Assembly: GCF_013408535.1 (NCBI RefSeq)
Contig: NZ_JACBZA010000001.1
Location: 4,610,850-4,674,849 of the forward strand
DNA length: 64,000 bases
Source of the DNA: Actinopolymorpha cephalotaxi
Lineage (GTDB): Bacteria; Actinomycetota; Actinomycetes; Propionibacteriales; Actinopolymorphaceae
Direction of reading: 5' to 3'
A program made the translations under genes and the position numbers. How positions within the stretch are numbered: position 1 is the stretch's first letter; each line of letters opens with the position of its first letter. The notes under the pieces were generated by a model. It was given only the letters and a program-made list of their open reading frames with translations. It did not search any database and was not told where the DNA came from. Shown here one piece after another: positions 63,472-64,000 of the stretch.

Positions 63472-64000
63472 ATGAGCAAGGTCATCGTCGCGCTGTCGGT
63501 GTCGGTCGACGGGTACATCACCGGTCGCGATCCCGGAGCCGGCCGCGGGCTCGGGGACGCAACGATGTTGTTCGACTGGTACTTCAACGGTGACACCCCG
63601 AGCCAGGTGTTCGACGGGTTCAAGCTGAGCGAGGCCAGTGCCCGCGTCTTCGACGCCGCCGCCGGACGGGTCGGCGCCACCCTCGCCGGCCGCAACACCT
63701 ACGACGACTCCGGGTGGATCAACGGCGGTACGCCGCACCCGGACGCGCCGCTGGTCGTACTCAGCCATCGGCCGATAGCCGACCTGCCCGAGCGCCAGAC
63801 GCTGGTCACGACCGGGATCGAGGACGCGGTCGCGGCCGCGAAGGACGCGGCCGGCGGCAAGGACGTCGGCCTCATGGGCGGCGGCGTCGCGACCGCGGCC
63901 CTGGCGGCCGGCCTGGTCGACGAGGTGATCCTGCACCAGATCCCGATCCTGCTCGGCGGTGGCCGGCCCTTCTTCCAGTCGCTCCCCCAGCACGTACGCC
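63472..64000 (+). CDS. RibD_C/dihydrofolate-reductase-like protein (runs off window end)
   Basis: The first 176 residues are present, from ATG 63472 with AGGAAGGA upstream. The RibD C-terminal fold is shown by VIVALSVSVDGYITG, NTYDDSGWINGG, VVLSHRP, LMGGGVATAALAAGLVDEVILHQIP and LLGGGRPFF. It probably reduces a pteridine-, riboflavin- or other carbonyl-type substrate with NADPH. Divergent from the HxlR regulator; the C-terminus is beyond the window. Confidence 0.85.
   Translation, partial: MSKVIVALSVSVDGYITGRDPGAGRGLGDATMLFDWYFNGDTPSQVFDGFKLSEASARVFDAAAGRVGATLAGRNTYDDSGWINGGTPHPDAPLVVLSHRPIADLPERQTLVTTGIEDAVAAAKDAAGGKDVGLMGGGVATAALAAGLVDEVILHQIPILLGGGRPFFQSLPQHVR

Overview
This 64-kb window is chromosomal DNA from a high-GC actinomycete (phylum Actinomycetota). 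GC-rich codons, many GTG starts, strong GGAGG-type ribosome sites, twin-arginine lipoprotein substrate-binding proteins and many extracytoplasmic solute ABC systems all fit a soil saprophyte of the Kribbella/Actinopolymorpha/Streptomyces type. The exact genus cannot be told from sequence reading alone. I saw no rRNA, tRNA, CRISPR array, insertion sequence, phage or replication origin.

Layout. 0-13 kb: mixed housekeeping and resistance-like genes (two small-molecule kinases, GNAT acetyltransferase, Ca2+/cation antiporter, HtrA-type protease, serine hydrolase, an unknown protein, FAD oxidoreductase, an XRE/DUF2975 pair, nucleotidyltransferase, cytochrome P450). 12.6-18 kb: AraC regulator plus VOC protein, divergent from a two-gene ABC exporter, with a perfect CRP-type site between them. 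17.9-20.5 kb: a complete, translationally coupled vanH-vanA-vanX operon (D-Ala-D-Lac glycopeptide resistance) without vanR/vanS in the window. A MecA_N-like penicillin-binding transpeptidase lies 3 kb away, beyond an FAD oxidoreductase and an alpha/beta hydrolase.

25-39 kb: a catabolic island. Two tandem amidohydrolase-2 paralogues (one has lost its metal ligands) are followed by a Rieske protein. They converge on a five-gene Opp/Dpp transporter that is divergent from an IclR regulator. Next come a beta-propeller protein and an 865-residue probable glycosidase. A shared GTrGAA-N6-TCCAC operator-like element in front of both the transporter and the glycosidase suggests one IclR regulon. 38.9-40.2 kb: an SRPBCC gene and an ArsR-SRPBCC fusion behind a perfect 10-bp-arm palindrome. 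40.2-46.3 kb: a sugar ABC importer with a GH39-like beta-xylosidase, divergent from a GntR regulator whose ribosome site lies in a hairpin.

46-64 kb: two paralogous orphan peptide/oligosaccharide-binding lipoproteins, nitroreductase, kinase, sugar isomerase, secreted repeat protein, a large membrane-anchored Ser/Thr kinase-like protein, a DUF429 gene broken by a 58-bp tandem duplication, MASE1 protein, M20 amidohydrolase, FMN reductase, TRIC-type channel, a helix-hairpin-helix membrane protein, and a HxlR regulator divergent from a RibD_C-type reductase that runs off the end.

Most striking: the catalytic/non-catalytic amidohydrolase pair with its Rieske partner; the stand-alone vanHAX; the 58-bp duplication that exactly accounts for a frameshift; and a 48-bp exact repeat copying part of one gene to the 3' edge of another.
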